Shown in pieces: positions 11,066 through 21,304 of a stretch of 64,000 nucleotides of DNA. A model generated the notes under the pieces. The model was not told the origin of the DNA. It worked only from the letters and a program-made list of their open reading frames with translations, and searched no databases. Each line of letters opens with the position of its first letter. The first letter of the stretch is position 1. This DNA comes from Pochonia chlamydosporia 170 (Eukaryota; Ascomycota; Sordariomycetes; Hypocreales; Clavicipitaceae), in assembly GCF_001653235.2 (NCBI RefSeq), contig NC_035792.1, forward strand, positions 5,208,001 through 5,272,000, in the 5' to 3' direction. A program made the position numbers and the translations under genes.

Positions 11066-11873
11066 CTAAATTGGAGCCGCACAACGCGACAGAAGCACGG
11101 TCTGCCAATATTGAGGCCGTTTATTTTTAGTATGATATCGCATAAAATTTCCTAATCTGATGAGCGCTGATCTGCGTCGAGTCTCCCCGTTGCCATTGCG
11201 AATTTCATCACCGCTTTTACAGCTCCCATATCTGGCTTCCATTTGTCGCCGTTGGGCGCTGCTTTCCCTCCCACAAAATAGGAGGGATTTCCCATCCTTG
11301 TCCGTGAGTACCCAAGTAAATTTCTTTGTTGCTCTGTTCACTTTCTGCATGGGAACAGAAAATGTTCAACTGTTTCCGGTGATTGGCCACACTCGCACTG
11401 GTTTGACTCCGCCATCTCAATCCTGTGGAGGAAGCCGCGGAGCCTTGCCACGCCGGTTGCTCGTTGGACTAGGATGTCCGACTCTATTCTGTTCTGTTGA
11501 TCATACAATCCTCCATTATGCTTCCCGGGTAATGCAGTATCTACCTGTTTCGAGTGCTTGCTAACCCCCTCAGGGAGTTTCCTCACTCGCCGTTGGGCCA
11601 GTTTGGCCAGTCGTAGCTTTGCCGATCTAGCTTGGCATGGTCATTCATCTGGTGTCTCCTCACATATTGCCGCTCCATTCGCTGCTGCCTTGGCGAGCGC
11701 ACGAACATCCTACTCAGCGTTCGTCCCCTATGTCTGGAGCGCTTGCTGGGAAGGTCAGGCTTAAAACGATATGCCCGTCGGATAAAACCGTAGTAGCTAA
11801 GGCAGAAGTAACTTGGTAGATTTGGCGGGAGGGCACATGAATTGCAACAACACACAAAACGCACACCCTCCAT
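11066..11873 (-). pseudogene. LINE (Tad1-type) 3' fragment, frameshifted
   Basis: Minus-strand pieces in different frames give LPEGVSKHSKQVDTALPGKH, GVARLRGFLHRIEMAES and the cysteine knuckle CECGQSPETVEHFLFPC, then SLLFCGRESSAQR and a FAMATGRLD-like end. This is the C-terminus of the second ORF of fungal Tad1-clade LINEs. At least one frameshift (about 11340-11350) and the missing reverse transcriptase make it a dead, 5'-truncated copy. It matches the copies at 46-49 kb. Confidence 0.8.
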
Positions 11874-12295
11874 ATTCTAAATTACCTCCCCAATTACGTG
11901 ACAACTAGTGCAACACAAATACGCAATATACAAGGATCCGAGAAGGATTCAGGCAGTGACACAACTTTCCTCGTAACCGTATCGCTACATCCTGCTCCTG
12001 TAGCCCTCCTTGAGCCTTGAATAGTGAATGGCCGCCAATGCATCGTACGGAGTAGTGCTAAGCAATTAGTACCTCACCGCTCATATTTTCTGACCATTGT
12101 TCCGGCTGGCAGCTGCTTCTCCCAGAACTGCCCCACGGCTCTTTGTTCAACAACCTCGCTCCTGACCTGGTTGACTTTGATTCCTCGGAAAACAATAGAT
12201 CTTATCAGCCATTTGAGTCCTTGTCTAACACTGAATACCTGCATCACTTGCCTAATTTCCCTCACTGAATCACAACGGTATTTCGGTTAACATAG

Positions 12296-13357
12296 ATGAC
12301 AACTTATCAACGAGAGGGCCGAGATATTCCATCTGACGGTGATTCCAGGGAGCGGAACCACGATTTGAAGGGAGAGAACTCTAGTTTCAGAGTCATGGCG
12401 GAGCATGCCTCCCAAGACAGAGAAACCCTTCTCAAACAGGGCCACTCCCAAAGACCAGAACTCTGTAGCATGCTGCAGCGCAAGCGCAACTTACTCTCAT
12501 TTGAGATAACAAAATCTCCTCAACATAACCGCATCCAAGGACAATTAGGGAGCCGGCAGACCTCGATCTCTAGGCGCCTAATATGTAGCGACGCTTTACC
12601 ACAGCGTCCTTGTATGGATCGTCAAGACTCTTTTGCCGCAGACTTCCTCAGCATGTCGGTTCTGAGCGATACTGAACTCATGGGTGTAATTGATGTCTGT
12701 CAAATCTACTCCAAGCTTGATGGAATTTCCATTAACACAAAAGCTCTTCAGGAAACTACGTTCGAGACAACCTCGGGCCCAACTACAGGCAATGAAAATT
12801 CTACCAGACACCATGCAAATCAGGAGTGGGATAGTGGTTTGTCAATCCCGACGAAGCCATACCTTAGCTGCAGCCGATGCGACGATGCTTTGATTCCGGC
12901 AACTGAGGACCAGTCAACAATAATGTTGGCCGAAGATGAGTCCTACCATTTGGCCATGCACGCTGGACATACACCACGCCATTATCTATCATTAGTCCCA
13001 GCTATGACCGCTGCGGAAAGCAATGGAGGTCGCATCTGCAGCCGGAATGGCATGCCTGCCGTTTTGACGAATACATACTGTGGCGCCGGATCAAATTGTT
13101 GCGTTAATTGTCAATTACAGCTTCTGGCTGGGGCTGGACTGGGAGTTTCTACGCTGGCTTGTACTTTGATGGGCCATGGGGGTCCAGGTTATGATACACC
13201 CGTCAGCCGATCTTCTGTGATTGAGAACTTGCCCGAACATGATGAAAGTTTCTGGGCAGAAGTCAGCCAAAGGCTAGAACAGATCAGCCATGCGGAGCAG
13301 GCGCTGCCCAAGGTTCTGAAATTGCTTCCATATGAGCCAGCTAATATCGGGGCTTAA
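12296..13357 (+). CDS. unknown protein, 353 residues
   Basis: A single uninterrupted frame from ATG 12296. No known domain was recognised. Residues 1-150 are polar and probably disordered. A cysteine-containing patch follows (SCSRCDDALI about residue 190, then TYCGAGSNCCVNCQLQL about 265) beside a Gly/Ala-rich hydrophobic stretch (LLAGAGLGVSTLACTLMGHG) that could be membrane-associated. The C-terminal part (FWAEVSQRLEQISHAEQALP) looks helical. Neighbours are a LINE remnant and a Fot1-like element, so this may be a lineage-specific gene. An ambiguous base lies 21 bp beyond the stop. Confidence 0.5.
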   Translation: MTTYQREGRDIPSDGDSRERNHDLKGENSSFRVMAEHASQDRETLLKQGHSQRPELCSMLQRKRNLLSFEITKSPQHNRIQGQLGSRQTSISRRLICSDALPQRPCMDRQDSFAADFLSMSVLSDTELMGVIDVCQIYSKLDGISINTKALQETTFETTSGPTTGNENSTRHHANQEWDSGLSIPTKPYLSCSRCDDALIPATEDQSTIMLAEDESYHLAMHAGHTPRHYLSLVPAMTAAESNGGRICSRNGMPAVLTNTYCGAGSNCCVNCQLQLLAGAGLGVSTLACTLMGHGGPGYDTPVSRSSVIENLPEHDESFWAEVSQRLEQISHAEQALPKVLKLLPYEPANIGA

Positions 13358-13377
13358 AGGCGAAGCTGACCACACTT

Positions 13378-13378
13378 N
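13378..13378. other. ambiguous base (n)
   Basis: The only non-ACGT symbol noticed, in cacacttncg. It marks an unresolved base just downstream of the 353-residue protein. Confidence 0.95.
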
Positions 13379-13799
13379 CGACGGCTTGTAAAGCTATTGT
13401 ATTCAATACACTGCGAATTAACATATTTGTCTTAACAGGATTTTATGGCTATATGCAGATTGGCGCTTCTGTTAAGATCTAGGACTTCTGCATGTCTCGA
13501 AGTCCTAGCATCTAGACCGCAGTCCTGTAAGAACTACTGGGACGCTTGCTACCCACTGACAACTGACAGTCGGTGGTTTAGAAGTCAAAGAGGAATTTCT
13601 ATCACCTCAACAATGCTTAATTGGTTAGTTTTAAGAATGGCGACAATGACAACCAACACTGAACAGTTTCGACGTCGGTTGCTTCAGTCCGCGAAGTCGG
13701 AGGCTATGTGGCTTAAGGTACCTTAGGTGTGGCTGAATGTGGGGGGGTGCGTCCGAATAGAGATTTGGGTGCGTCCGATTAAAGACTGTCTTTTCTATA

Positions 13800-13843
13800 A
13801 CGTACTCCACATGCGAGCTAGCCACACCACCGAGCTAGCCACC
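13800..13843. repeat. Fot-B left terminal inverted repeat
   Basis: Pairs perfectly with 15618-15661. It contains an internal duplicated GAGCTAGCCAC unit. Confidence 0.92.
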
Positions 13844-13862
13844 CCATCACCTAAATGGAACT

Positions 13863-15560
13863 ATGCTTCTTCAATCACTGATTTCTCCACCAAAAGTTAT
13901 GGAATCCTCAAGTAAAGAGAGTCGAATGATCTTAGCTGTTGAGGCTATACAAAACACCCCAGAACTAAGCATCCGGGCTGCTGCAAAGATCTATACGGTT
14001 GACCGAAGCACTCTGGCCAAGCGCCTCAAAGGAATCACTGCGCGACGCGACACCACGCCCAATTCTCGGAAACTCACGGATCTAGAGGAATCTATTATTA
14101 TTCAATATATCCTTGACTTAGATTCGCGATCATTTCTTCCCAGGCTCTGTGGTGTGCGAGATATGGCTAATCGATTGCTTGCCGATCGCGACGCGCCACT
14201 TGTGGGAGTCAACTGGGCTTCAAGATTTGTTAAGCGCCACAAAGAGCTAACCACGCGATTTACGCGTAGATATGACTATCAGAGAGCCTTGTGCGAAGAT
14301 CCGAAGATAATTCAGCCCTGGTTTGAGCTTGTGTGCAACACAGTCGCGAAATACGGCATCCTGGAGGAGGATTTCCATAACTTTGACGAGACTGGCTTTA
14401 TGATGGGCATGATCTCAACCACTATGGTTGTTACAAGCTCAGATAGACATGGGAAACCAACTTTAGCTCAACCAGGTGATAGAGAATGGGTTTCGGTAAT
14501 TCAATCTATTAATTCTCGAGGTGAGGCTATCCCGCCATTTATCATCGTTGCGGGGCAGTATCACCTGTCGAACTGGTACGAAGATAGTGCGCTGCCGAAG
14601 GATTGGGTTATCTCTACAACTCATAACGGCTGGACAACAAATGAGAAAGGCGTTGAATGGATTCAGCACTTCGAAAGGCATACTAAGCCACGAACTCGAG
14701 GTGCATACCGTCTTCTAATCATGGATGGGCATGAAAGCCACCACTCCACGGAATTCGAGCTATTCTGCAAGGACCATAAGATCATCACGCTTTGCATGCC
14801 ATCTCATTCATCTCATATTCTCCAGCCATTGGATGTTGGCTGTTTTGGGCCGCTTAAGAAGGCGTATGGCCGAGAAATTGAAGGGCTGATGAGAGCGGGG
14901 ATTACACACATTACGAAGGCGGATTTCCTACCTGCGTTCTTCACCGCATTCAAATCTGCAATGACGGAACAAAATATCCAGGGTGCCTTTAGAGGTGCAG
15001 GACTTGTTCCATTTGACCCAAAATGTGTCTTATCACGGCTGGATGTGAGCCTGCGGACGCCATCGCCAGCGCAAGAGGCAGTTGAGCTACCCCTACCGTG
15101 GGTTCCAAAGACCCCAAACAATCCAACCGAAGCAACTTCGCAAACGGATTATATTAAAAAACGGATAAGTCGTCATCAGGGAAGCTCGCCAACATCAATA
15201 TTAATGGCCATGGATCAATTTGCGAAGGGGGCACGAGGCATAATGCATAGGATGGCGCTGTTGAAGGCTGAGAATGAACAACTTCGAGCGGCAAATGCAA
15301 CACTAAGCAAGCGGCGCAGAGCAAGCAAAACGCGATTGCTTCAAGGAGGCAGTATTACTATTGCCGAGGGACAGGCTCTTCAAGATCATAAGGATGTTGA
15401 GCAGCAGATACAGCAAGATATCCGCAGAAGTCAGGGTCGCAAGCCGAGGAATGAGGCAAAGGGTCGGCGTTGTGGTACATGCGGCAAGTCCGGCCATAAT
15501 GCGCGCACTTGTCAAATCACTGTGGAAATATCCAATGAAGAGAAAAGCGATGAAAATTAA
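13863..15560 (+). CDS. Fot1/pogo-family transposase (DD35D) with C-terminal zinc knuckle
   Basis: 565 residues from ATG 13863; an in-frame ATG at 13899 is an alternative start. The N-terminal helix-turn-helix reads LSIRAAAKIYTVDRSTLAKR, with a CENP-B-type region ending near NWASRFVKRH. The catalytic triad is D175 (NFDETGF), D288 (IMDGHESH) and D324 (LQPLDVGCF), again 35 residues between the last two. Unlike the Fot-A protein it ends with a CCHC knuckle (CGTCGKSGHNARTC). No stop or frameshift is present. It should recognise the 44-bp repeats and cut and paste the element. Confidence 0.93.
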   Translation: MLLQSLISPPKVMESSSKESRMILAVEAIQNTPELSIRAAAKIYTVDRSTLAKRLKGITARRDTTPNSRKLTDLEESIIIQYILDLDSRSFLPRLCGVRDMANRLLADRDAPLVGVNWASRFVKRHKELTTRFTRRYDYQRALCEDPKIIQPWFELVCNTVAKYGILEEDFHNFDETGFMMGMISTTMVVTSSDRHGKPTLAQPGDREWVSVIQSINSRGEAIPPFIIVAGQYHLSNWYEDSALPKDWVISTTHNGWTTNEKGVEWIQHFERHTKPRTRGAYRLLIMDGHESHHSTEFELFCKDHKIITLCMPSHSSHILQPLDVGCFGPLKKAYGREIEGLMRAGITHITKADFLPAFFTAFKSAMTEQNIQGAFRGAGLVPFDPKCVLSRLDVSLRTPSPAQEAVELPLPWVPKTPNNPTEATSQTDYIKKRISRHQGSSPTSILMAMDQFAKGARGIMHRMALLKAENEQLRAANATLSKRRRASKTRLLQGGSITIAEGQALQDHKDVEQQIQQDIRRSQGRKPRNEAKGRRCGTCGKSGHNARTCQITVEISNEEKSDEN

Positions 15561-15617
15561 ACGAAACCTGGCGTTGTGGTTTATTTTTTGCATCATCTTT
15601 GCAAGAGACTGGTCTGA

Positions 15618-15661
15618 GGTGGCTAGCTCGGTGGTGTGGCTAGCTCGCATGTGGAGTACGT
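15618..15661. repeat. Fot-B right terminal inverted repeat
   Basis: Reverse complement of the left repeat, ending CATGTGGAGTACGT before TA. Confidence 0.92.
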
Positions 15662-15937
15662 TACACCCCATTATATGGATTAGTATAACAGGGACAACAG
15701 GCGGATCCGAGGAATTCCTACACCCATCACATCCCGTTCTTCTCGTCGCTGACTTACATGAACAATTTTCCATTGTGCTTTTATGATCAGGTCGTGTGGG
15801 CTTGCGGGTATTGGTAGTGGACACTTTTTAAAGAACCATGTAATAAACGGAGCCATGCTGGCGAAATATGTAGGATAAAGCTTGTACACAATTCACACCG
15901 ATTCTCCACCAGATGCAGTCTTTGCGCGAATATCGGG

Positions 15938-16123
15938 ATGAAGCAGCGCCAGCTCGCAAAAGTTTTCGCAAATTTTCTGCGGATGCAGTCACAAGGAAAA
16001 CATCCGATCACAGCTCAAAAGTCACAGCAGGAGATGGCGGAACTGCGACAAGCGATTCAGATTTTACTGCAACGTCATCGACGTGGTGGTTTCGAAAAGG
16101 CTGTGCGCCAGCGATCTTTGTAG
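15938..16123 (+). CDS. possible small protein or last exon, 61 residues
   Basis: The frame reads as amphipathic helix throughout (MAELRQAIQILLQRHRRGG) and ends VRQRSL-stop. Composition looks coding, but no family is recognised and overlapping frames are also open. It could be the last exon of an eroded gene cut by Fot-B. Confidence 0.25.
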   Translation: MKQRQLAKVFANFLRMQSQGKHPITAQKSQQEMAELRQAIQILLQRHRRGGFEKAVRQRSL

Positions 16124-16444
16124 GCATAACTTTCCCCTGGGACAGGTAGGCAGTTTAAAATGATGCGGGCGTGTCGCAGTTAAGTATTTGATATTTTCCG
16201 ATAAATTGCACTGGTAGGCGGCTAGGCCTGTGAATCAAGACATAAATGGCCGTACACCTCGCAACTGCGATCTAAAAGGAAGAAAACACCCCCCTCCAAT
16301 AACAGCAGGAAGAATAAGACTTCAGAAATCAGACGCAGGATCCTAGAATGCAGGACTAAGCTTCGAGACACGAGCCCGAAAGTGTGGTGAAATGCTTTGC
16401 CAGCCATTTCCGCCTCAGGTTCTCTCAGAAGGACCAGAACCGTA

Positions 16445-17329
16445 ATGTTGAAACCAAAGACATGGGATCTTAGTCCCAGAAACAAAGAAAGAAGAACTAG
16501 GATACTGACTGTTGCAGCCGTCGTGACTCTTCCCATTACAGATATATTCACCCTTGAACACCAGCAATGCCCCCTCGTTCTCAATCCCTTGATCCTTTCT
16601 GGACTGGCGATACAATTGCACTCAATTCCGCATAACATCCCCACAAACTTTCCAACAATATCAAGCACTGAAGTGCCTCTTGCAATGCAAGTCCGGAAGA
16701 GTAATCACAAGGGCGGCTCCATACCATCGCGCAACCACATCCACAGGAACAAAATTATAATACACAGCCCCTCCCTATCCGCCCCTACGGAAAAGCGTGC
16801 AATTAGACCACCTGGATACTATATTTCTCCAGCGCATGTCCCAAAAGTAACACCGGGATGCATAGTATGGCTCCCAGCTAAGGAGCACATCCTCCCCGAC
16901 GCAGTCGTTGACAGACGACTCCACGCAAATGCCTTCAATCATCCAGCCGTGCTCCTCTCGGCCCCGAATCCCTTAACCCACGACTCTATCGTTGAAATTG
17001 TTATCGTAAGTCTCTCCAGTACCCCTTGCGATACTATTCTCATTAAGTCCAACGAAAAGATGACGTCCTGCGGCGGGCGCACGTTGCAAGAAGCATCTAA
17101 ACTGCGTCACAGGTCCCAATTACTCCGAGTAAAAACAGCTGCACACCCGTACGCTAGGGTAGATCTGAATTTGAAGAAAGGGAAAGGCATGGGGAAAATT
17201 CACTCATACGTAGGCTTGGTACGGTATTGCATACAGTTACGTACGTTGGGGTTTTATGAACGTCAGATTGGGGAGTACTGTCTCACGAACCATAGTTTGA
17301 GGACGTTGGTTAGGAGGATGATAAATTAG
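16445..17329 (+). CDS. conserved fungal protein of unknown function
   Basis: 294 residues from the first in-frame ATG. The C-terminal two thirds show a pattern I associate with uncharacterised ascomycete proteins: PGCIVWLPAKEH, then NHPAVLLSAPNP, an EIVIV strand, GGRTLQEASK and DLNLKKGKGMGKIHSYVGLV, closing with LTNHSLRTLVRRM. The N-terminal 130 residues are Ser/Pro/Arg-rich and less regular. No intron is needed. Function is not known and I do not assign one; the resemblance is from memory of sequence style, not a search. Confidence 0.55.
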   Translation: MLKPKTWDLSPRNKERRTRILTVAAVVTLPITDIFTLEHQQCPLVLNPLILSGLAIQLHSIPHNIPTNFPTISSTEVPLAMQVRKSNHKGGSIPSRNHIHRNKIIIHSPSLSAPTEKRAIRPPGYYISPAHVPKVTPGCIVWLPAKEHILPDAVVDRRLHANAFNHPAVLLSAPNPLTHDSIVEIVIVSLSSTPCDTILIKSNEKMTSCGGRTLQEASKLRHRSQLLRVKTAAHPYARVDLNLKKGKGMGKIHSYVGLVRYCIQLRTLGFYERQIGEYCLTNHSLRTLVRRMIN

Positions 17330-17910
17330 ACCATACAGCTCCGTATTCTTTGGTCACATCAACATGAAACTCGGAGTAGCTATGTTTTGTGGCACTGCTC
17401 CGTCATCGAGGCCGTTCCAAAATTTGTCCACGACCATGTGAAAACTGCGGTTTTTGATGTTTCCTGGACAATGGATGATGGAGCCGCATACTAGGCGTAA
17501 GGTGTTCCCAGCAGGCCTTGGATCTTACAGCCTTCAACGGCTTGACTTGGGTTTTGTCAAGTTGCTCCAGCTTTAAGTATCGGCAAGGTCTGGTCTAACG
17601 ACATCGGCATTTCTCGTATCATCTGAAGGGCCGAGCATTGCTGGCTTGTCACCCATGTTACCACCAACAAGTTCATGCGGGTGATACTACATGAACAGCC
17701 TATTCCTCCGTTGCCTAGAATGTGTTCGACTCATAACCCTTATGTGAAGCCACAGAGTGCGTCCCCATGCTACCGAGCTTTCCCTGGCCATTTGTCAGAG
17801 AGAGAGACGGGGTGGGGGAAAGTGACAAGTTGCTGAGCAGAAACGTTTTCACTTAGTTGCGTTAAATGCGCTGTTTCAGCGTTAATACAGCAAGGTTGCT
17901 TTTGTGGCCC
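17330..17910. other. no gene seen
   Basis: Intergenic. It ends in a TATA-containing promoter for the small zinc-ribbon gene. Confidence 0.4.
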
Positions 17911-17915
17911 AGAGG

Positions 17916-17922
17916 TATAAAA
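17916..17922 (+). promoter_or_regulatory. TATA box
   Basis: TATAAAA about 215 bp upstream of the microprotein ATG, followed by a C/T-rich leader (ctttcacccaacag, cgttcccttctcgc) as is usual for fungal 5' untranslated regions. Confidence 0.5.
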
Positions 17923-18130
17923 GCTCTCCATGTCCCATCATAGTGTATCAAGAAGCTCATCATCAAGCTTTCACCCAACAGCGGAAATTAAGACACCCCA
18001 CCAGCCTCTAGGTTGAAACTTTACGTTCGTTCCCTTCTCGCATTAGCAGTTGAATACCGCAAAGACGCAGCACGCTAATTATGACCCATTCAGCTTAGCA
18101 GAGTCAGAAGTCAGCGACATCAACTTCACG

Positions 18131-18229
18131 ATGAACTGCCCGAAGTGTGGTAAAGGCAACATTACCGGGAGAGATACATGCGAATTTTGCGGAGCTGACT
18201 TGCCGAAATCAATGCGCCGGCCAGAATAG
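18131..18229 (+). CDS. 32-residue zinc-ribbon microprotein
   Basis: The frame begins MNCPKCGKGNITGRDTCEFC and ends KSMRRPE. Two CxxC pairs (CPKC and CEFC) about ten residues apart form a complete rubredoxin-like zinc-ribbon knuckle, with GADLP after the second pair as in many archaeal and fungal ribbon domains. The ATG follows a TATA box and a long pyrimidine-rich leader, and nothing longer is open in this frame. It may be a free-standing microprotein or the first exon of a longer gene, though no good donor site follows. Function is unknown. Confidence 0.5.
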   Translation: MNCPKCGKGNITGRDTCEFCGADLPKSMRRPE

Positions 18230-18637
18230 AGATGAACGGCAGTTTATAAGGGCAAAGGGCGGTGTTTGGATCCGGGCATTAAAACCAATGCCAACCATTG
18301 GCCAGGTGGAGCTGGAATGTGGTGTACAGTTGTTCAACACAACTCTAGGTAGCAAAAATCAGTGATGTCTTTGAGTCTTCGAATGGAACAGCTATAAGTA
18401 GAAACATCTAACTCGTGGTCTGACCTTCTCATATGGCCCTATAGCAACTGGATGGTTTGTGTACCACGGGCTGAAGTTGTTGCAAAAATTTGAATATTAG
18501 AAATGGTGCAGTTCTGGTTAATACATAAGCCCATATTGCAACACCAGAGCTGTTCTTTTCCGCTGTATAGCATCAAAACTCTCAAAGTCGTCGGGACATG
18601 CGTCACCCATACGGTTCATAGCTGTTCTCTCGTCCGA

Positions 18638-19486
18638 TTATTGAAGCCACTGCAGCAACTTCTCATCGACATTTGGCCATCTCGACAGACTATAATAACA
18701 CCGCCAAAACTGTAACCCCTCCCCCCAATCTTCCATATGGCCGCGCAATTGGTCCTTCCACAAACGATCATGTTCACTGTCGACAATCGCAGTAGAGACA
18801 AATTCCCACCAAACTGGAAAGTACCCACTACTTTCCCAATCAACAATTCCCGTAATCCTGCCGTTTTGAACAATAATGTTCTTTGAAGTCAGGTCGCCAT
18901 GGGTAAAGGTGTACGGCCGAGCCGCTGGCATTCGTCGTCTCAGACGGTCTTGAATGTCTTGCGGCACATTCTTCAAGCCTTTGGCCATTTCATCCCAGAG
19001 CTGCTCGTCAGAGGTCAAAGGGCCATGGGGAATTCCATAGCCGTCACGGAACAGAAATGCGGAGTATACGGGCTGTTCGTTGATACTTTGTATTCTCGTC
19101 GAGCAGAGAGTCCGAAGTTGAAGGAGATATCCAACCATCTGCTTGGCGAAACTATCTTTATCAGTTTCAGATAAGCTCGGCCAAACCTCACTGAGCGGTG
19201 TGCCGGGTATGCGTTCCGTGATTAAGAAATGACGATCCCGGTCTGTCCAGTCATCAACGACTACAGGAATAGGTATGGTTGTGTTTTCGCGGATGAATCG
19301 AAGATTCTCGGCCTCTGAATTCGGAGGATGGCTAGACCTGTCTTTGATAATTCTCTGCGACCCAACTTTCCAAGCTGCTCGGTCACCGACGGCATAGAAA
19401 ACTTTGACATTACTTTGATAGCCACAAGAGTCTTGACGCTCTGTAGTCCAGCTGCATGCAGCGCATGGTTCTTGTGCAGTCGACAT
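18638..19486 (-). CDS. APH-family (aminoglycoside phosphotransferase-like) kinase
   Basis: 282 residues from ATG 19486, one exon. The protein-kinase-like APH fold is visible: a glycine-poor N-lobe ending IIKDRSSHPPNSEAENLRFI, hinge ITERIPGTPLSEVWPSL, catalytic loop THGDLTSKNIIV (Asp base and Asn) and metal-binding GIVDWESSGYFPVWWEF. Fungal members of this family are abundant; most phosphorylate unknown small molecules rather than antibiotics. The length is at the short end for the family. No intron or break is visible. Confidence 0.85.
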   Translation of the reverse strand: MSTAQEPCAACSWTTERQDSCGYQSNVKVFYAVGDRAAWKVGSQRIIKDRSSHPPNSEAENLRFIRENTTIPIPVVVDDWTDRDRHFLITERIPGTPLSEVWPSLSETDKDSFAKQMVGYLLQLRTLCSTRIQSINEQPVYSAFLFRDGYGIPHGPLTSDEQLWDEMAKGLKNVPQDIQDRLRRRMPAARPYTFTHGDLTSKNIIVQNGRITGIVDWESSGYFPVWWEFVSTAIVDSEHDRLWKDQLRGHMEDWGEGLQFWRCYYSLSRWPNVDEKLLQWLQ

Positions 19487-19499
19487 AGTAGACACGAAA

Positions 19500-20370
19500 G
19501 GGTGCCGAAGATGTTACGAGCGGGAGCTATGGGGGCCGTCCAAGAACTTGATCGAGCAACTGTCGTACAGTTGGCACAGTTCGTGTTGTGGCTGGTGGTG
19601 TAGAAGTGCCGACTCAAGATGACAGTGGCCGGTGCTGCCCTTTTATCAGGACTTGGGCTGCCGCAATTGCTGACCACTTATGCTTATTTTGGGCGGTTGG
19701 CTGATTGGAAGGGGTTTGTCTAGGCAGGGGTTGCCTAGCCACCTGGACCCTTCAGGCAGTGAATCGGTCCCCATCTTCGGACCGTGCGTTAGTTGCAGCG
19801 ACGGATGTTCGGACAGAGTAGAACTGCTTTGGCCCATCCAATTTTGTTGGTCGACCAAAACATGTTTGCGGGTTCTAGAGATGTAAGGATGGAGGAGGCA
19901 TTGGTGCTAATGCTTACCTCCCACCACTGACCGACCGGCAATGGAAGAACTGGGAATTGATTTGCCTATCATATTATCTACACAGATTGGCGTCTTCGCT
20001 TGCTTGTCACAACACCGGAGAGATGTCTGCAAAGAAAAGAGCTCAGAAAGTCTCTCCGCCACCTTCATCATGAGAAAACGCAAATCATGACACAAGGCTT
20101 CAGTCATCGCCCCGTTACGCGCTATGGGTGCATAATCTCCGTAGCCCTCAGGCATTAGAGGTTTGGAACCAGGGGCATTGCGAAATGTGTTGTTAGATTC
20201 CTGCCCAGAGCAGGGAAGGAAACTCCCATCGCCTACATTCCGCCCAATCTGGAATGCTCATTCACCCTACCAATTGCTGCAAACCCCAAATTCTGGCCAC
20301 GAAGTACGGTCATAGCCCAACTAAGTATTCATTTCTAACAATAAGCAATCAATTGTTTACTGGCTCTATA
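19500..20370. other. no confident gene
   Basis: A minus-strand frame at 19907-20155 contains a helical stretch (EALCHDLRFLMMKVAERLSE) that could be one exon of an unknown gene; no exon partners were found. Confidence 0.3.
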
Positions 20371-20371
20371 C

Positions 20372-21304
20372 CTAATAAGTAGAGATGACCTCAAGTTCAC
20401 ACCACTCCTCAAACTCTTCGACAGTCTTTGTCTTGAGTGCTTCCTCAAACTCGTCGCTAAGATTTGGTGCCTTGGTGAAATCAACCGTTTCTAGGCCACC
20501 TCTCCCTACAAGAATTCCCCACAGGGTTACGCTATGTAAGCGTAGCTTCTTCAAAACTGAGAACAGAACGGATAATTGTTGCGATCCCAAGTTAATGTTC
20601 TCTAGCGCGATAGAGGTGAGCGTGTTCACATGGTTGGCCAGGAAGGTCGTGAACTGACCAGCCTCGTCGGAAAATCCTGCGTAAGCTAGACGCTCCAATT
20701 GTGGGAAGAAAACGTTTGGCAGGGTCAAGCCGAAATGAGCTGGATACTCTTGTTCGAAACCGCCATCAATTCGAAAGCCAATATCAAGCTCCATTAGATG
20801 TGGTGACAGAGCCGATAGCATGTCATGCAAACTTGCGGATGCAATATGACGGGCCAGAACGGCCTTGAAATCATTAGGCTCCGATATTTCTGGTCGTTGG
20901 TACACTACCCCGACGTCAATTTGTAATGAGAGCATCGATATTGTTGAGATATGGGCCCAAGTTGGGTTACACATGTTAAAAGCAACTGGAATAATCGGCG
21001 CCAGTGCAAGAGGACTGACTCTCTCGGCGGTAAAAGCACTAACAAGTGGATGGTGAAGCAGGCTGTGTAGCATTGTGCTACTATGGATGTGCGAGGCGGA
21101 AAATAAGACCCCAGGCTCATCCGAGCCATGCGCAGTAAGATCTAATTTTACCATTTTGGTATCTATGGCGTCCTCTGGTAGGAGCTCTGGTTTGCAGACA
21201 TAGTAGTGATGATATAGATGAGGTCCTGGCACTATACCTGGTACGTATTGCTGCAAATTGAATTGATCGTACCATAACGCCGTCGTCAAACACGGGCGTG
21301 TCAT
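20372..21304 (-). CDS. F-box/LRR-like fungal protein, C-terminal part
   Basis: 310 residues from the first ATG (MTRPCLTTALWYDQFNLQQY); the frame is open a little further upstream to 21331 without another ATG. The pattern PNVFFPQLERLAYAGFSDEA, FTTFLANHVNTLTSIALENI and LRLHSVTLWG is the leucine-rich C-terminal half of fungal F-box proteins, which as a class select substrates for SCF ubiquitin ligases. No F-box motif (LPxEI) is present at the N-terminus, so the gene is 5'-truncated or has an unrecognised first exon. It ends EEFEEWCELEVISTY. Confidence 0.6.
   Translation of the reverse strand: MTRPCLTTALWYDQFNLQQYVPGIVPGPHLYHHYYVCKPELLPEDAIDTKMVKLDLTAHGSDEPGVLFSASHIHSSTMLHSLLHHPLVSAFTAERVSPLALAPIIPVAFNMCNPTWAHISTISMLSLQIDVGVVYQRPEISEPNDFKAVLARHIASASLHDMLSALSPHLMELDIGFRIDGGFEQEYPAHFGLTLPNVFFPQLERLAYAGFSDEAGQFTTFLANHVNTLTSIALENINLGSQQLSVLFSVLKKLRLHSVTLWGILVGRGGLETVDFTKAPNLSDEFEEALKTKTVEEFEEWCELEVISTY

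Larger units (their letters stand above)
13800..15661 (+). mobile_element. Fot1/pogo-type DNA transposon, complete (Fot-B)
   Basis: 1862 bp with 44-bp terminal inverted repeats that appear identical (13800-13843 and 15618-15661, starting ACGTACTCCACATGCGAG) and TA duplications at 13798-13799 and 15662-15663. Its ends and protein differ clearly from Fot-A, so this is a second family. Confidence 0.93.

Noticed and set aside
16222..16668. Minus-strand hydrophobic frame of 148 residues
   Set aside because: It is a shadow of the conserved plus-strand protein starting at 16445.
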